Below are positions 15,166 through 15,927 of a DNA stretch of 15,927 nt, one piece after another. The notes under the pieces are model-generated. The model worked only from the letters and a program-made list of their open reading frames with translations. It did no database searches and had not been told where the DNA came from. How positions within the stretch are numbered: position 1 is the first letter of the stretch; the number at the start of each line of letters is the position of its first letter. This DNA comes from Lachnospiraceae bacterium UBA3845 (lineage in GTDB: Bacteria > Bacillota > Clostridia > Lachnospirales > Lachnospiraceae): assembly GCA_002392705.1 (NCBI GenBank), contig DGHP01000115.1:1-15927 (forward strand), in the 5' to 3' direction. The position numbers were made by a program, and so were the translations under genes.

Positions 15166-15355
15166 ATCGTATGAACAATTCTGACGGCTTCCGCGTGAAG
15201 AACTTCTAACCTCCTCATAAAATGCTAAAACCGTTCGAAAAAAGTTCAAACTCGCCCTGAAGGGCTCAGACAGTGAACTTTTTTCGAACAACGCATTTTA
15301 TGACGAGCTAAGAAGTTCTAATCACTTGTGCAGATGTCAGACTTGTTCATACGAT
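15166..15355. repeat. 190-bp imperfect palindrome (fold-back element) between dctP and yqeC
   Basis: Paired blocks, outermost first: ATCGTATGAACAA (15166-15178) with 15343-15355, 13/13; TCTGAC (15180-15185) with 15336-15341, 6/6; AGAACTTCT (15199-15207) with 15311-15319, 9/9; an intervening 9-bp block matching at 6/9; ATAAAATGC (15217-15225) with 15293-15301, 9/9; GTTCGAAAAAAGTTC (15233-15247) with 15275-15289, 15/15; GCCCT (15254-15258) with 15261-15265. The core, with A-tract, stem and T-tract, could terminate transcription in both directions. The stretch is visibly more AT-rich than the genes around it. No transposase reading frame and no clear target-site duplication were seen. A miniature non-autonomous mobile element or a structured RNA would both fit. 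Confidence 0.8.
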
Positions 15356-15387
15356 CTTCTCCGACCTGATATAGCAATGATTCTGTT

Positions 15388-15485
15388 GGGCAAAAGAGAT
15401 CCCATGTATCAAAAACATAGTACTTGAAGAAGCCGGATATGGGCAAAAGGTAGTTGGAACTATTTGGAGGAGGTGCCGGATATGG
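15388..15485 (+). repeat. Interleaved short direct repeats in the yqeC leader
   Basis: GGGCAAAAG occurs at 15388-15396 and 15441-15449. GCCGGATATGG occurs at 15432-15442 and 15475-15485, the second copy covering the yqeC start codon. The leader also holds the GGAGGAGG site at 15466-15473. No convincing promoter hexamers were found between the palindrome and yqeC. Confidence 0.5.
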
Positions 15486-15927
15486 CTTATATGATCACAG
15501 CGGTCGGCGCCGGTGGAAAAACAGGCTTTCTGCGAAGACTGGCTGTCCGGCTTCTTCGTGAAGGGAAAACGGTGCTGCTTGCAGCGACGACGCATATCTG
15601 GGGCCCCCGGGACGACGAATGGACCAGGACAGTCCTTTATGAGGAAGGCATGGAGCAGGCATTTCTCTTGAAGAAGGGAGATGAAGGCACGGAGCAGGCA
15701 TTTCCCTGGAAGAAGGGAGATAAAGGCACGGAGCAGGCATTTCTCTGGAAAAAGGAGGGAGAGGCGGATCTGGCCGGGGTCCTTCAGCCGGATGGGAAGC
15801 TGTCAGCGCTGCCGCCGGAAATCTTCCGGAAGCTGTGTGAGAACTATGACTGTGTCCTTGTGGAAGGAGACGGCAGTCACTGCATGCCGATGAAAATCCC
15901 GACGGAAAGCGAACCTGTCGTACCGGA
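15482..15927 (+). CDS. yqeC: Selenium cofactor biosynthesis protein YqeC, 3' end cut by the window
   Basis: The first 148 residues of a YqeC-family protein are visible; family members run to about 250. YqeC is linked by genome context to maturation of selenium-dependent molybdenum hydroxylases such as the Se-dependent xanthine dehydrogenases, probably as a cytosolic nucleotide-binding protein; its exact reaction is not settled. A glycine-rich loop GAGGKT at residues 9-14 resembles a P-loop. ATTHIW at about 38-43 and VEGDGSHCMPMKIP at 127-140 followed by ESEPVVP match the family's E-x-D-G-S...P-x-K-x-P...EPV-P block, here with glycine where alanine is common. The start at 15482 has GGAGGAGG eight bases upstream. 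Residues 56-94 are three copies of a 13-residue repeat, which is unusual. It follows the 190-bp palindrome and probably starts a new unit. Confidence 0.88.
   Translation, partial: MAYMITAVGAGGKTGFLRRLAVRLLREGKTVLLAATTHIWGPRDDEWTRTVLYEEGMEQAFLLKKGDEGTEQAFPWKKGDKGTEQAFLWKKEGEADLAGVLQPDGKLSALPPEIFRKLCENYDCVLVEGDGSHCMPMKIPTESEPVVP
15647..15763 (+). repeat. Three 39-bp tandem repeats inside yqeC
   Basis: Units at 15647-15685, 15686-15724 and 15725-15763 are in frame and abut exactly. They encode GMEQAFLLKKGDE, GTEQAFPWKKGDK and GTEQAFLWKKEGE. Nucleotide identity between neighbouring units is high, with few changes, so the duplication looks recent. The units lie between the ATTHIW strand and the EGDGS motif. 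Confidence 0.9.

Noticed and set aside
15166..15355. Insertion sequence
   Set aside because: No transposase or fragment of one is encoded, and no target-site duplication was found; only a fold-back repeat can be supported.

Overview
The window reads as a moderately GC-rich anaerobic Firmicute, probably a gut clostridium of the Lachnospiraceae type. This is inferred from strong AGGAGG-type ribosome binding sites before nearly every gene, a sigma-A-like promoter, U-tract terminators and the gene content. All supported genes lie on the + strand. No rRNA, tRNA, CRISPR array or transposase gene was seen.

Region 1 (1-11700) is a long co-directional run: ssnA (5' end cut by the window), ygfK, dpaL (diaminopropionate ammonia-lyase), ygeY (M20 metallohydrolase), ygeW (knotted carbamoyltransferase), a carbamate kinase and the oligoendopeptidase pepF, closed by a clear intrinsic terminator at 11669-11695. 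Apart from pepF, these are the genes of the E. coli ygeW-ssnA 'selenium/purine' cluster in a different order. In anaerobes this cluster is associated with selenium-dependent molybdenum hydroxylases and with breakdown of purines such as urate. A plausible division of labour is ring-opening and reduction by SsnA and YgfK, hydrolysis by YgeY, release of carbamoyl phosphate by YgeW, ATP formation by carbamate kinase, and conversion of 2,3-diaminopropionate to pyruvate plus ammonia by DpaL. The individual enzyme families are well supported; the joined pathway is inference. The gaps between these genes (97-172 bp) are unusually long for an operon, and most hold GC-rich inverted repeats without U-tracts.

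Region 2 (11700-15101) is a separate TRAP transporter operon, dctQ-dctM-dctP. It has its own near-consensus promoter (TTGACT, 17 bp, TATAAT) embedded in a perfect 9-bp inverted repeat, and it ends at an intrinsic terminator. Its position suggests it feeds the catabolic cluster, but the ligand cannot be read from sequence.

Region 3 (15102-15927) contains a 190-bp imperfect palindrome with several perfect arms, interleaved short direct repeats, and the start of yqeC, a gene tied to selenium-dependent molybdenum hydroxylase maturation. This yqeC copy carries a threefold 39-bp in-frame tandem repeat and runs off the window.

The most notable unexplained structures are the 190-bp palindrome, the 15-bp-period repeat that runs into the pepF ribosome binding site, the promoter-flanking inverted repeat, and the yqeC internal repeat.
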